DNA of 64,000 nucleotides from Pseudobutyrivibrio ruminis HUN009 (GTDB taxonomy: Bacteria; Bacillota; Clostridia; Lachnospirales; Lachnospiraceae): NCBI RefSeq assembly GCF_000703005.1, contig NZ_JNLH01000001.1:2411001-2475000 (forward strand). Direction: 5' to 3'. This document shows positions 42,460 to 51,712 of this stretch, piece by piece; position 1 is the stretch's first letter; every line of letters starts with the position of its first letter. A program made the translations under genes and the position numbers. The notes beneath the pieces were generated by a model. The model was not told where the DNA came from. It saw only the letters and a list, made by a program, of their open reading frames with translations, and did no database searches.

Positions 42460-44544
42460 TTATTGCAACAAATTCATAACACTGTTAGCGTTAGTATTAG
42501 CTTGTGAAAGCATTGCTTCACCTGCCTGGCCAAGAATTCTATCCTTCGAATACTTAACCATTTCACCAGACATATCTGCATCTCTAATTCTAGATTCCGC
42601 AGCAGTTGTATTTTCTGCTACATTACCAAGATTCTTTACAGTATGCTCAAGTCTATTCTGATATGCTCCAAATACAGAACGCTGTTCAACAACCATCTTT
42701 GCCGCTGCATCTATAAGTCCCATGGCTCTTTCAGATGATTCAACTGTAAGCACGTCTACATCTTCAAGTCCTATAGTAAAATTTGACAAGCATTTATAGA
42801 ATATGCCAAGCTTTTCATCCATATCTGAATCAGGACCTGAATGGATATTTTTCGCCAAATCTTCATAACCAACAAGCTGTTCAAAGGTCTTTTCTAATGT
42901 AGATTTAGGTATATAATCATTAACGCTATTCAATTGAAATTGCACACTAGTACGAGTACCTGTTCCTTCACTTGTACTATCCGAGTTTGAACTTCCTGCA
43001 AATAAATCACTATTTGTAATGGCCTTAATGCGATTAATAAAAGAATCCGCGCCCTCTCTTTCATCACCAGAAACAGTCAAATTAAAATTTCCATAACTAT
43101 TTCCATCAGCATCCTTCATAGAATAATAAAACGTAATTGCAATGTTTTCATTATTGTTATTCTTATCATCCATTAATCCGCCAACATTTTTTGCATTTCC
43201 AACATTTTTTGTATAATTTCCTGAAAGAATTTCTTTTATGCTGTCATCATCAAATAGCGAGTTTTTCAAATTTTGTGAGTCAATGCTGTAGTTCAATGTG
43301 TAATTCTGATAGCCATCAAAATTGCCATTTATATCAAAAGTAGCATATTTTCCCCACCATCCATCACGGGAGAAGTTTTCATATATAGAGTTTTTGTGCG
43401 CTTTTGTATAGTGTAAAGTTTGATCATCTACAGATACTCTATCTACCGGATCAAACCTAGATATATATTTATATATTCTTACACTAGAAGGTTTTGTTGT
43501 TACAGCAATCTTCTTTGTTGGGTCTTCTCTACTTGTAAAATCAAATGTAAAAGTTAATCCATTTGAAGAATCAACTGCTGTCATACCATTAGGCTCTGCA
43601 AATGAAGTGTCTGAGTATCCATTAAGGTTTATATTTGTTTTTTGTATGGCATATACCGATAAAGAAGCACTTGCCGATACTCCTCCATTGGAAGTAATTG
43701 TTGTACTAATAGAATTACTTGGGGAAGCAGATACTGATACCTGTTTACAGTAATTCTTAATTTCATCAATAGTTGTATTAGAATCAGTTGAATAATAGAT
43801 TTTACAATTGACGCCCTTTAATGCAGAGTTACTCTTCTGTTCATCAGTAAAAGCATTGGCCAATTCAAGAGTCTGACTTGCAGTCTCAGGATTAGGCCAT
43901 GGTATTGTAGCAGATGTATACTCAACAGGTTTAGAATCTGATGATTTCCAAGTAAAGGCTAGTCCACCAGGTTCACCTGTAGCCTCATTTGCCTCAACAA
44001 CTTTTAGTTTAAAACCGCCATTTGGCCATGATGCAATATTTTCATTGGTAACTTTATAATCACAACTTGGGGCGCTAAAAGTAATTGGTCTATATTCAAT
44101 TTCCTTTGTTACAGTCTCACTTACAGGATTACGTTCCCAGATTTGTCTTTGATTAAACGTAGTTGTGGTAAATATTCTTTCAGATTCTCTCTTCAGTTGT
44201 TGAATTTCTTCATTGATGGCTTGTCTATCTGAAGGTGAATTTGTGCCGTTAGCAGACTGAATAGAAAGCTCTTTCATTCTGTTAAGCATATCGTTAACCT
44301 CAGAAAGTGCTCCATCTGCTATCTGACAAAAAGAAATACCGTCTTCAACGTTATCCAATCCTCTTGTTAACCCTCTTACCTGCTTTCTCATTTTTTCAGA
44401 AATAGAAAGTCCGGCTGCATCGTCAGCAGCATGGTTAATCTTAAATCCACTGGACAACTTCTCAGAGGTTTTAGAAATTGATGTATCTGTTATATTTAAC
44501 ATTCGGCTAGCATTACTAGCTGCAGAATTGTGCTGAACTACCAT
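42460..44544 (-). CDS. fliC: Flagellin with a large variable central domain
   Basis: The protein has 694 residues, longer than a minimal flagellin of ~270. The N-terminal D0/D1 part (MVVQHNSAASNASRMLNI, KLSSGFKINHAADDAAGLSI) and C-terminal part (RLEHTVKNLGNVAENTTAAE, ending ANTNANSVMNLLQ) are conserved. Between ~145 and ~590 lies a low-similarity, Asn/Ser/Thr-rich surface domain. It is exported by the flagellar type III system and has no signal peptide. A sigma-28 promoter precedes it and a terminator follows, so it is a single-gene unit. Confidence 0.93.
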   Translation of the reverse strand: MVVQHNSAASNASRMLNITDTSISKTSEKLSSGFKINHAADDAAGLSISEKMRKQVRGLTRGLDNVEDGISFCQIADGALSEVNDMLNRMKELSIQSANGTNSPSDRQAINEEIQQLKRESERIFTTTTFNQRQIWERNPVSETVTKEIEYRPITFSAPSCDYKVTNENIASWPNGGFKLKVVEANEATGEPGGLAFTWKSSDSKPVEYTSATIPWPNPETASQTLELANAFTDEQKSNSALKGVNCKIYYSTDSNTTIDEIKNYCKQVSVSASPSNSISTTITSNGGVSASASLSVYAIQKTNINLNGYSDTSFAEPNGMTAVDSSNGLTFTFDFTSREDPTKKIAVTTKPSSVRIYKYISRFDPVDRVSVDDQTLHYTKAHKNSIYENFSRDGWWGKYATFDINGNFDGYQNYTLNYSIDSQNLKNSLFDDDSIKEILSGNYTKNVGNAKNVGGLMDDKNNNNENIAITFYYSMKDADGNSYGNFNLTVSGDEREGADSFINRIKAITNSDLFAGSSNSDSTSEGTGTRTSVQFQLNSVNDYIPKSTLEKTFEQLVGYEDLAKNIHSGPDSDMDEKLGIFYKCLSNFTIGLEDVDVLTVESSERAMGLIDAAAKMVVEQRSVFGAYQNRLEHTVKNLGNVAENTTAAESRIRDADMSGEMVKYSKDRILGQAGEAMLSQANTNANSVMNLLQ

Positions 44545-44624
44545 AACCCGTCCTCACCGATTTATTGTGAACAATAAAAATGAACCATCCATAGTTCTAG
44601 TAGTTAGCATCCTTGCTATTTTTT

Positions 44625-44651
44625 GTATCGACAATTATACATATATATTTA
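44625..44651 (-). promoter_or_regulatory. Sigma-28 (FliA/SigD) promoter of flagellin
   Basis: Minus-strand TAAA (44648-44651), 15 bases, then GTCGATAC (44625-44632), matching TAAA-N15-GCCGATAA at all but two positions. It is about 80 bases before the ATG. Confidence 0.8.
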
Positions 44652-44662
44652 TATTGTCCAAC

Positions 44663-44692
44663 AAAAAAACTCACCATAAATGGTGAGTTTTT
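44663..44692 (-). terminator. Terminator of the ABC exporter operon
   Basis: Minus-strand AAACTCACCA and TGGTGAGTTT pair around a 4-base loop, followed by seven T residues, 10 bases past the permease stop. Confidence 0.9.
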
Positions 44693-44702
44693 CATTTTTT
44701 AA

Positions 44703-45956
44703 TTAATTAGTTCTTAATGCATCGATAGGATTGAGATTAGCTGCCTGATGACTTGGCAAAATACCAAATACAATACCAATAACCATAGAAAATACTACTG
44801 CTATAAAAGCAGCTGGCCAAGATATTGCAACAGGTGTGCCACTCATAATGGATATTATTTGAGCAAGTCCAATACCACTAGCAACTCCAAGCACACCGCC
44901 CATGGATGTAAGTACGGCAGCTTCTGTAAGGAACTGTCCCATGATTTTTCCTTTTCTAGCTCCAATAGCTTTCTTTAGACCAATCTCTGCAGTACGCTCT
45001 GTAACAGATACCAGCATAATATTCATTACGCCGATACCACCAACCAAAAGTGAGATTGCGGCAATCCAAATAAGCATTGAATTTGTTGATGATGAAAGCT
45101 GCTGAAGCTGCTGTGCCTGTTCCAACAAATCCTTGGACTGATACTTTATAGTGTCATCAGTTGGGCTGATGTATGAGTTCATAATATCTGCAGTCTTCTT
45201 TCCTGCCGCAGTCATATCATCAGTAGAATTAGCTCTAACTAAAACATTTTCTGGCTCGTCATATTTGTAGCTTATAGGCCAGGTTGAAAGTGGGATATAA
45301 ACTGTTCCAGATTCATCCTGCATATAAGTTTCATAATCCGAAATTGAGTTGATTGTAGGCTCAAATGTTGAACGTGATGCAACAACTCCAATTACTACAT
45401 ATGAATCACCCTGAATCTCAAGGATTTTTCCAATTGGCTCATCATTATGAAGCAGATCCTCTACCACACCATCGTCAACAACGCATACTTTTTTATAGTT
45501 TTTAAGCTCCTCTTCAGTGAAGAGTCTACCATCTTTAACTGTAAGATTGGCTGTCGAAAAATAGTCTGTTTCAACGCCCTTTACATAGCCACCATTCATG
45601 GAATTGTTTAAATAATATACTCCATCATAAACCTGACGGTTAGCGTATTTACTTGCAGATTTGACTTCATCCAAATCCCTGATTTCAGATATAGCTTCGT
45701 CGCTTACCTGAGGAACTCCAAATGGTGCCTCGCTGTAGCTTAAATCAAGTGGCCAATCATTTTGATAAAGCTGAATATCAACTGTGTTAGAACCAGAACC
45801 AATAAGATTTTCCTTAATCTGCTGATTGGTTCCTTCGATAGTAGATACTATGGCGATAATAGCCGCAATACCAATAATGATACCCAGCATTGTCAAAAAG
45901 GATCTAAGCTTATGTGTCCATATACCTCTAAAGGCTAATCGTAAATTTTCTAACAT
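44703..45956 (-). CDS. MacB-type ABC exporter permease
   Basis: The protein has 417 residues from the ATG at 45956, preceded by GGGAGGAC; a start 21 bases earlier is less well placed. One N-terminal membrane helix (KLRSFLTMLGIIIGIAAII), a large extracellular MacB_PCD domain, then three C-terminal helices within an FtsX domain (GGIGVMNIMLVSVTERTAEIG, KKAIGARKGKI). These transporters work by mechanotransmission with an adaptor. The last gene of a four-gene exporter operon. Confidence 0.9.
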   Translation of the reverse strand: MLENLRLAFRGIWTHKLRSFLTMLGIIIGIAAIIAIVSTIEGTNQQIKENLIGSGSNTVDIQLYQNDWPLDLSYSEAPFGVPQVSDEAISEIRDLDEVKSASKYANRQVYDGVYYLNNSMNGGYVKGVETDYFSTANLTVKDGRLFTEEELKNYKKVCVVDDGVVEDLLHNDEPIGKILEIQGDSYVVIGVVASRSTFEPTINSISDYETYMQDESGTVYIPLSTWPISYKYDEPENVLVRANSTDDMTAAGKKTADIMNSYISPTDDTIKYQSKDLLEQAQQLQQLSSSTNSMLIWIAAISLLVGGIGVMNIMLVSVTERTAEIGLKKAIGARKGKIMGQFLTEAAVLTSMGGVLGVASGIGLAQIISIMSGTPVAISWPAAFIAVVFSMVIGIVFGILPSHQAANLNPIDALRTN

Positions 45957-45966
45957 AAGTCCTCCC

Positions 45967-47478
45967 TTAATACGCAAAAGAATCTACTATTTTGCAATTC
46001 ATACCTTCAACTGCCCCATTTCCATAAGGGAATGCAAGGTAATCATCCATAGTAACACCGCTTTTAATTTCAATCATTGACCCCCAAAGGCTTTTACCAA
46101 CTTTTACATAAACCTTTTCAAGCTTATTGTCAGCATTCATTTTCATAACATAATTGCCACCGGCATCCTTACGAACAAAGTATGTTGAGATGTAAAGGCC
46201 GGTATCTTCCTGACCAGCTGGCGTGATTGTAATATCTACTGCTGAACCTATTTCAATACCGCTACTTCTATCGAAGCTTGCCTTAAACTCATAGTTGCTG
46301 CTGTTTGTATTTCCATCTCCAGAATAGAAATTATTGTTATCTGTATTTGGAGTATCACTGATATAAGTAATAACAGCATCTGCTGTAAGGCCTGTATCCC
46401 AAGAAGAAATAGTAACTGTATCTCCAACATTTACACTATCCAGATAGAATTCTCCGATACTACCAGAAATATAGTACTCATCTGTAGCTGTAACTATCAT
46501 GAATGGCTGGGTGTTGTTGTAATTGTCCTTATTTTGAACCTTCGATACTGTACCAGAGACCTTTGCTAGAATCTCACCATTGTCATTGGTGTTCTTCATA
46601 ACCTCCAGCTCATTTTCCTTCTTTCTAAGATCAAGATCGTGTTTCTTAAGTGCGTTGGAAACCTCTTCGATTTTGTCCTTAAGCTGAGTTGGTGTATAAC
46701 CTACAGGCGCATTGTATCGTTCGACAACGTTTCCTTCGCCATCAACACCTTCGTGACCAATCATCTCTCCTGTTTCTGCATTGTAATAGAATGTACCTAC
46801 AGTAACTTCTGTTGTTTCATAATTTTCGTAGCATTCGAAAAGAGAATGGTCCGCATTTACAATTGCGTTGATTTTATCAGTGTCGTCTACTTCGTCCAAA
46901 GAATTTCCCTTTTCGTCATAATAAAGAGTAGATGTAAGATTTCCTGACTGATCAAAAAACTCTTCATAGACAATATGATCTTCCTTGTACTCACCAAAAG
47001 TAGATCCAACCTTTAATCTATATTCCTTGCCAATAAGAATCTCTCTTGTTCGAGTGTCTGGTGAGCTTGAAATATATTCAGGAATAGGTGCTGTATTCTG
47101 AAGTCTTTCAAGGGTAACTGTGTCTGCTACATAGGCTTGTCTAGCTTTTTCTACTTCAAGCTCTTTGCCTTTAATGTCCTGTGTTTCTTTCTTGACTGTC
47201 ATCAGGACATCGCCCTCATTAACATGGTCCCCAGGCTGAACATTAACAGATAATATTTCTGTTCCTGAAGACAGATAAGTTGTTTGGGATTTGTCTGATG
47301 TTACATCTCCATAGCTATTGATTGAATCTCCCCAGTAGCCATCCATAGCATACATGCTAAGTGAAACAACCTCGGCAGTCTTTTTACTTTGGCTGTATCT
47401 GTAGCCTCCGTACAAGCCACCAACGGCCAAAGCTAAAATTATAACTATTATGAGGACAGGTTTAATTATCTTTTTCAT
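45967..47478 (-). CDS. Membrane-fusion/adaptor protein (HlyD/MacA-like), larger of two
   Basis: The protein has 503 residues with one N-terminal membrane anchor (ILALAVGGLYGGYRYS). A lipoyl-like half motif (LSVNVQPGDHVNEGDVLMTV), a long insertion of ~100 residues rich in charged residues (47-aa repeats not seen), and a second half with GTVSKVQNKDNYN follow. MacA-like adaptors dock on the MacB permease. The operon encodes a second, different adaptor, so the pair may form a mixed assembly. Confidence 0.82.
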   Translation of the reverse strand: MKKIIKPVLIIVIILALAVGGLYGGYRYSQSKKTAEVVSLSMYAMDGYWGDSINSYGDVTSDKSQTTYLSSGTEILSVNVQPGDHVNEGDVLMTVKKETQDIKGKELEVEKARQAYVADTVTLERLQNTAPIPEYISSSPDTRTREILIGKEYRLKVGSTFGEYKEDHIVYEEFFDQSGNLTSTLYYDEKGNSLDEVDDTDKINAIVNADHSLFECYENYETTEVTVGTFYYNAETGEMIGHEGVDGEGNVVERYNAPVGYTPTQLKDKIEEVSNALKKHDLDLRKKENELEVMKNTNDNGEILAKVSGTVSKVQNKDNYNNTQPFMIVTATDEYYISGSIGEFYLDSVNVGDTVTISSWDTGLTADAVITYISDTPNTDNNNFYSGDGNTNSSNYEFKASFDRSSGIEIGSAVDITITPAGQEDTGLYISTYFVRKDAGGNYVMKMNADNKLEKVYVKVGKSLWGSMIEIKSGVTMDDYLAFPYGNGAVEGMNCKIVDSFAY

Positions 47479-48167
47479 TCCTTATCCTCCTCTAATCCAT
47501 GATAAAGCTTGCCATCCACAATTCTGTATGTCTTTTTCGCATGACTGGCAATATTGGCATCATGAGTAATCATTATTATTGTTGTGCCTTCTTCATTAAG
47601 CTTTTCAAAAAGGTCCATGATAGCTGCACCAGATTTTTGATCCAACGCACCAGTAGGCTCATCAGCCAAAAGCACCTTTGGATTATTAACAATAGCCCTT
47701 GCTATGGCAACTCTTTGCTTCTGACCTCCAGAAAGCTGATCTGGACGGAACTTTACTCTATCAGCAAGGCCTACTCTTGTAAGTGCCTCAATTGCTCTTC
47801 TTTCTCTTTCCTTTTTAGGTACTCCTGCATATGAAAGGGGAAGAGCCACATTTTCAATTGCATTTTCCTCGTTCATAAGATAAAAGCTTTGGAAAACGAA
47901 CCCGATAGAGTGAAGTCGCAAATCAGACATCTGTCTATCTTTAAGCTTTAAAACATCCTTATCTTCAAAGTAATATACACCAGATGTAGGTTTATCCAAG
48001 CAACCAATAACATTCATCAGGGTACTCTTTCCCGAACCTGATGGTCCCATGATTGCTACATATTCACCTTCGTTTACAGTAAGTGACACATCGTTCAAAG
48101 CTGGAACCGAGGTTTCTGTGCCAGATTCACCGTAAACCTTGTAAATGTTTTCAAGTTTTACAATCAT
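47475..48167 (-). CDS. MacB/LolD-type ABC transporter ATPase
   Basis: The protein has 230 residues: Walker A GPSGSGKSTLMNVIG, signature QLSGGQKQRVAIARAIV, Walker B VLLADEPTGALDQ and switch His in MITHD. It overlaps the following adaptor gene by 4 bases and partners the MacB-type permease, which is a separate chain here. Confidence 0.93.
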   Translation of the reverse strand: MIVKLENIYKVYGESGTETSVPALNDVSLTVNEGEYVAIMGPSGSGKSTLMNVIGCLDKPTSGVYYFEDKDVLKLKDRQMSDLRLHSIGFVFQSFYLMNEENAIENVALPLSYAGVPKKERERRAIEALTRVGLADRVKFRPDQLSGGQKQRVAIARAIVNNPKVLLADEPTGALDQKSGAAIMDLFEKLNEEGTTIIMITHDANIASHAKKTYRIVDGKLYHGLEEDKE

Positions 48168-48169
48168 TC

Positions 48170-49363
48170 TTATTCTCCCTCGTATTCGCTAACAGTCTTC
48201 ATTCCCTCTGTGTAATCTTCCATTGGGAAAGCTATTAATGTGTCGTTGTCTATTCCAGAAACAGAATAAACCATCTGCTCCTCATAATAGTCTCCAAGTT
48301 CGATAGAAACCTTTGTTAGATGTCCTTTGTTGTCTGCCCATACAAATGGATTGCCCTCTTCATCATAGGCAATGTAGTAATCATACAGATATGTTCCATC
48401 TGTAAAATCCATCTCAGGAGCATCTGTCTGACCAAGCTCAATATACAAATGCTGACCCATCATAAGACCTTCGCTATCCTCAAGTGTTATGTAAAAAGGA
48501 TATTTTGTGGAGCTAGCATCAGAAGAACCACCATACGAGTTTGAATCATTGTTTTCCTGCTTTGACTCAGTATCGATTTTAGTGATAGTTCCTTTCCATG
48601 TTTGGCTGCTGTCCACACGAGAACGTAGGGTTACAGGCTCATCCACATTGATTGCCCAAACGTTTTGTTCGTTAATTTGCCCTTTTACTCTCATCTCTTT
48701 AGATGCAAGAATTGTGATAAAAGAACCATCTGTTGTGTATGGATTTGTATCGTCTGCGATCTTTGTGATTGTGCCATCAACAGTAGAAGTTACAGTAGAA
48801 TTTGCAATTTTATTATTGTTAGCCTCAATCTTTGCATTTACCATTTCAATATTGTTCTGAGCAATTGCAATGTCTGTATTTAATGAATTAATCTGGTTGG
48901 TAAGCTCTTCCTTTTTAGTTTTATCCTCGTCTGTATTTCCTTTGATTTTATCAAGCTCAGTCTGAGTCTTGGTAATATCATTGTTGTAATCAGCAATACT
49001 AAGGTTATAGCCTTCAATTTCAAAGCCATACTGAGTATTCTCAGCTACCAAAGAATCTGTTTTATACGAAAAAAGAGGTGTACCAACTGTAACAGTGTCG
49101 CCTTCAGATACAAAAAGCTGATCTAACTCTCTATCAGAACTTTTTGTGATGCCTGTAGACTCCTGGCCTTCCACAACGCCCATAAAGACATTTGTGGAAT
49201 ATCCACTGTTAGTTCCCATGATATCAGACAAAGACATAACATATACCTCTGCAGAATCATCAGAACCAGTTGCACCTCCTGATATAATTCCTGATTTCCA
49301 CACGAAAATTCCTGCAGCCGCAATTATCGCTGCAAGCACAATAGCTATAACCTTTTTTTTCAT
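48170..49363 (-). CDS. Membrane-fusion/adaptor protein (HlyD/MacA-like), first of two
   Basis: The protein has 397 residues from the ATG at 49363, with AAAGGA 8 bases upstream. The N-terminus is a membrane anchor (VIAIVLAAIIAAAGIFVW). A coiled coil around 110-190 (LSIADYNNDITKTQTELDKI, EELTNQINSLNTDIAIAQ) separates the two lipoyl halves (LFVSEGDTVTVGTPLFSYK and STVDGTITKIADD). First gene of the exporter operon. The substrate is unknown; peptides or antibiotics are usual for this class. Confidence 0.85.
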   Translation of the reverse strand: MKKKVIAIVLAAIIAAAGIFVWKSGIISGGATGSDDSAEVYVMSLSDIMGTNSGYSTNVFMGVVEGQESTGITKSSDRELDQLFVSEGDTVTVGTPLFSYKTDSLVAENTQYGFEIEGYNLSIADYNNDITKTQTELDKIKGNTDEDKTKKEELTNQINSLNTDIAIAQNNIEMVNAKIEANNNKIANSTVTSTVDGTITKIADDTNPYTTDGSFITILASKEMRVKGQINEQNVWAINVDEPVTLRSRVDSSQTWKGTITKIDTESKQENNDSNSYGGSSDASSTKYPFYITLEDSEGLMMGQHLYIELGQTDAPEMDFTDGTYLYDYYIAYDEEGNPFVWADNKGHLTKVSIELGDYYEEQMVYSVSGIDNDTLIAFPMEDYTEGMKTVSEYEGE

Positions 49364-49412
49364 ATCATTCGTCCTTTCGATGAACATTAACTGTTCTATT
49401 TCCCTTAATACA

Positions 49413-49458
49413 GTTATAGCATTAATATAGGGCCATTGCAAGCAAATACAATGGCCCT
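49413..49458 (-). promoter_or_regulatory. Exporter operon promoter overlapped by a 10-bp inverted repeat
   Basis: Minus-strand TTGCAA (49436-49441), a 17-base spacer and TATAAC (49413-49418). The perfect inverted repeat AGGGCCATTG/CAATGGCCCT (49429-49438 and 49449-49458) covers the -35. No T-run follows the hairpin, so an operator is at least as likely as a terminator for the upstream HD gene. Confidence 0.55.
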
Positions 49459-49483
49459 AGCGTAATATATTCTTGATTTAATT

Positions 49484-49942
49484 TTATCTACAAAGTAGTG
49501 TTTCTCGGGTTGATACGCATTTATCAGCTATACATACAATCCAAGCTGCTCTGCTTTTAGGAACCTTCGTGATATTAAGTGGCCACATGTGGCTCTCAAT
49601 AACATGCTGTGTTCTTTTTCCTATCCCAAAATCATTAATGGCATTTTCTTTTGCAGTGTTTGAATGAGAAAAACCGTGAAGCCCATGTCCCTCATCAGTA
49701 ACATGCCAATCGTATAAATAATAGTCGTGTAAAAAAGCTCCTATTGTAAGGACTCTATCATCTGCTCCTATACGAAGTCTTTTATTAATCCAAAAACTAA
49801 GTCTTGTGACACTTTCCACATGATCAAAAGTTGTTATTCTCCCATGTTGGATGTAGTTCTTCATTTTCTGAACTCTTAAGTCACTTTTAATTGGCGCCAA
49901 GATACTATTTAATCTTGCCTCTTCATCTGGTCTAAGTCTCAT
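49484..49942 (-). CDS. HD-domain phosphohydrolase-like protein
   Basis: The protein has 152 residues. It shows the HD pattern: His in TTFDHVESVTR, the His-Asp pair in IGAFLHDYYLYD, His in GFSHSNTA and VIESHMWPLN, and Asp in IVCIADKCVSTRE. This is a compact single HD domain of unknown substrate, perhaps a nucleotide. It follows the zinc-ribbon membrane protein gene by 101 bases. Confidence 0.8.
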   Translation of the reverse strand: MRLRPDEEARLNSILAPIKSDLRVQKMKNYIQHGRITTFDHVESVTRLSFWINKRLRIGADDRVLTIGAFLHDYYLYDWHVTDEGHGLHGFSHSNTAKENAINDFGIGKRTQHVIESHMWPLNITKVPKSRAAWIVCIADKCVSTRETLLCR

Positions 49943-50043
49943 AAAAACCTCCGAGAAAAACCATATTCATTACAAATCGCAGTTGAAATAGTACCAAAGA
50001 ATTATGTCCAGGCTGTGAATGTAATATGTAGAATATGATAATT

Positions 50044-50958
50044 CTATCTGAATTTATAGAAGGAATCTGTACGACGTCCATCGTTAAACGAACCTTCTAT
50101 CAAGATAGAACCTGCATGGTTTACCTCGGCAATCCCCACCTTTCCTGTATTCTCCTCTAAATATGAAATATAGAAAACGTAAACATCTTCCTTAAAGAAA
50201 TAATCGTATCTTTCCTCATCAGTAAGATTATCTTCTATTTCCAAGCAACAATCTCCAGGATTAAGCAAAAACCTTCCCACATAATCAGCATCCTCTCTGG
50301 AAAATGTAACTGTATATCCTTCCTCCTCAGGGAAATCTAGCAGCAACTGTGAATAAGCATCATCCGCGGATTCCACAGGAACCACCTGATTTGAAGAAAC
50401 CCTAGCTTCCTCTGTTGGATTATAATCCGGAATAGTAAGCCATAATCCAAAAATCCATATTTGGATAAATAAAATCAAGGTTAAACAAACAATTAAAACT
50501 CCCTGCACATAACGTTTTACTTTGCCAACACTAATCTTGCCAGGAGCCTTTTCTTTAACTGTTTCTTTGCCTTCTTCTTTTCCCTCTTTCTTTATAGTAA
50601 TAGATTTTAATTTATCTATTATCTTTCCAAAATCAGGAAGCTTAAGCTTTTTATCGTTTTCTTTAGTCTTGATTTTATTTTTAGCATAATCGCTTTCACC
50701 TATTGTTGAAAGACAATGCTGGCATATTACTTTATTATCAGCGTGCTGTCCGCAAATAACACAGGTCTCATCCACAGCTTGGCCAGCTGCTATATCAAAT
50801 ATTCTTGTTTTGAATCTCTTACCAAAAACAGAGCCTAGAATTTGTCTTTCATTTTCTAGCCTCAGTATACCTTCAACAACCTCCATACGACTGAAATCGT
50901 ATTTAGAAGTAAGTCGAACCATATATAGTAGCTCTTGTCGTAACTTATCGTCTGCCAT
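50044..50958 (-). CDS. Zinc-ribbon, single-pass membrane protein of unknown function
   Basis: The protein has 304 residues. Near 66-82 CVICGQHADNKVICQHC has two CxxC pairs that should bind zinc. A very basic Lys/Glu-rich stretch follows (~95-145), then one membrane helix (VLIVCLTLILFIQIWIFGLW, ~152-172), then an acidic ~130-residue domain outside the membrane (SREDADYVGRFLLNPGDCCL). With its N-terminus inside, the zinc domain is cytoplasmic. It lies 17 bases after the PilZ gene, so a link to c-di-GMP or motility is possible. I do not recognise the family. Confidence 0.7.
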   Translation of the reverse strand: MADDKLRQELLYMVRLTSKYDFSRMEVVEGILRLENERQILGSVFGKRFKTRIFDIAAGQAVDETCVICGQHADNKVICQHCLSTIGESDYAKNKIKTKENDKKLKLPDFGKIIDKLKSITIKKEGKEEGKETVKEKAPGKISVGKVKRYVQGVLIVCLTLILFIQIWIFGLWLTIPDYNPTEEARVSSNQVVPVESADDAYSQLLLDFPEEEGYTVTFSREDADYVGRFLLNPGDCCLEIEDNLTDEERYDYFFKEDVYVFYISYLEENTGKVGIAEVNHAGSILIEGSFNDGRRTDSFYKFR

Positions 50959-50975
50959 ATAATTCGTCCCTATCG

Positions 50976-51629
50976 CTATCTATCTAACTTTTCGTCCATG
51001 CCTTTAAAGCATAGATACGCTAAAAGCTTATTATCTCTCTCTAAAATTTTACCAGCGTACAATATGCCATTGTTTTCAGCTTCAGCTCTATTTACACGAG
51101 CCTTTACTGCCAAGCTAAAATCTGAATTATGAGCATTATCAGCAAAGTTAACCTCTACAATGTCACCTATTGTGACTCTATTAGCATTACCAATAAAGGA
51201 AACTCCACTGTCGCTAATATCCAAAACTGAGATGGAGAATCGTCGACCATCTTCCATAAGAGCAGAGCCTGGCTTTTTCACATGCACTCTAACATCCTCT
51301 CTTCGTTCACTGGATGCTGCAATTTTACCAAAAGCCTTGGCATCTACGGCATAGTAATCCACACCTCTGAATTTGATAACGTTAACAGCTACATTTTTCC
51401 ACACAACTCTACCGCCAGTGTGTGGATCTATGCAATGAAGTGAAAATGTCATGCTCTGCGGAGAACCATTCGCGAAATCCACAACCTGTCCGTTATACAC
51501 ATAGGGCTTAACCAATGCCCCTGTTTCTGCATTAGTTCCAACCACCTCTGTCTTTAATTCAAATGATGAGCCACCAATTAATACCTCTAGTGTGACCTCC
51601 TGCCCTGACCTTAGCTGCTCGATAATCAT
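50976..51629 (-). CDS. PilZ-domain protein, YcgR-like
   Basis: The protein has 217 residues. The N-terminal half resembles the YcgR-N regulator domain (EQLRSGQEVTLEVLIGGSS). The PilZ domain starts near 108 with ERREDVRVHVKK and has VLDISDSGVSFIGN, the two motifs that bind c-di-GMP. Proteins of this class slow flagella or change surface behaviour when c-di-GMP is high. Two EAL proteins and a flagellin are in the same window. Confidence 0.85.
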   Translation of the reverse strand: MIIEQLRSGQEVTLEVLIGGSSFELKTEVVGTNAETGALVKPYVYNGQVVDFANGSPQSMTFSLHCIDPHTGGRVVWKNVAVNVIKFRGVDYYAVDAKAFGKIAASSERREDVRVHVKKPGSALMEDGRRFSISVLDISDSGVSFIGNANRVTIGDIVEVNFADNAHNSDFSLAVKARVNRAEAENNGILYAGKILERDNKLLAYLCFKGMDEKLDR

Positions 51630-51712
51630 AATTCGTCTCCCTTAACCCCTTATAATAACTATTCTACATAATTAATCGGAGTTTTTGTATAAAAAATTCA
51701 CACATTATAAAA

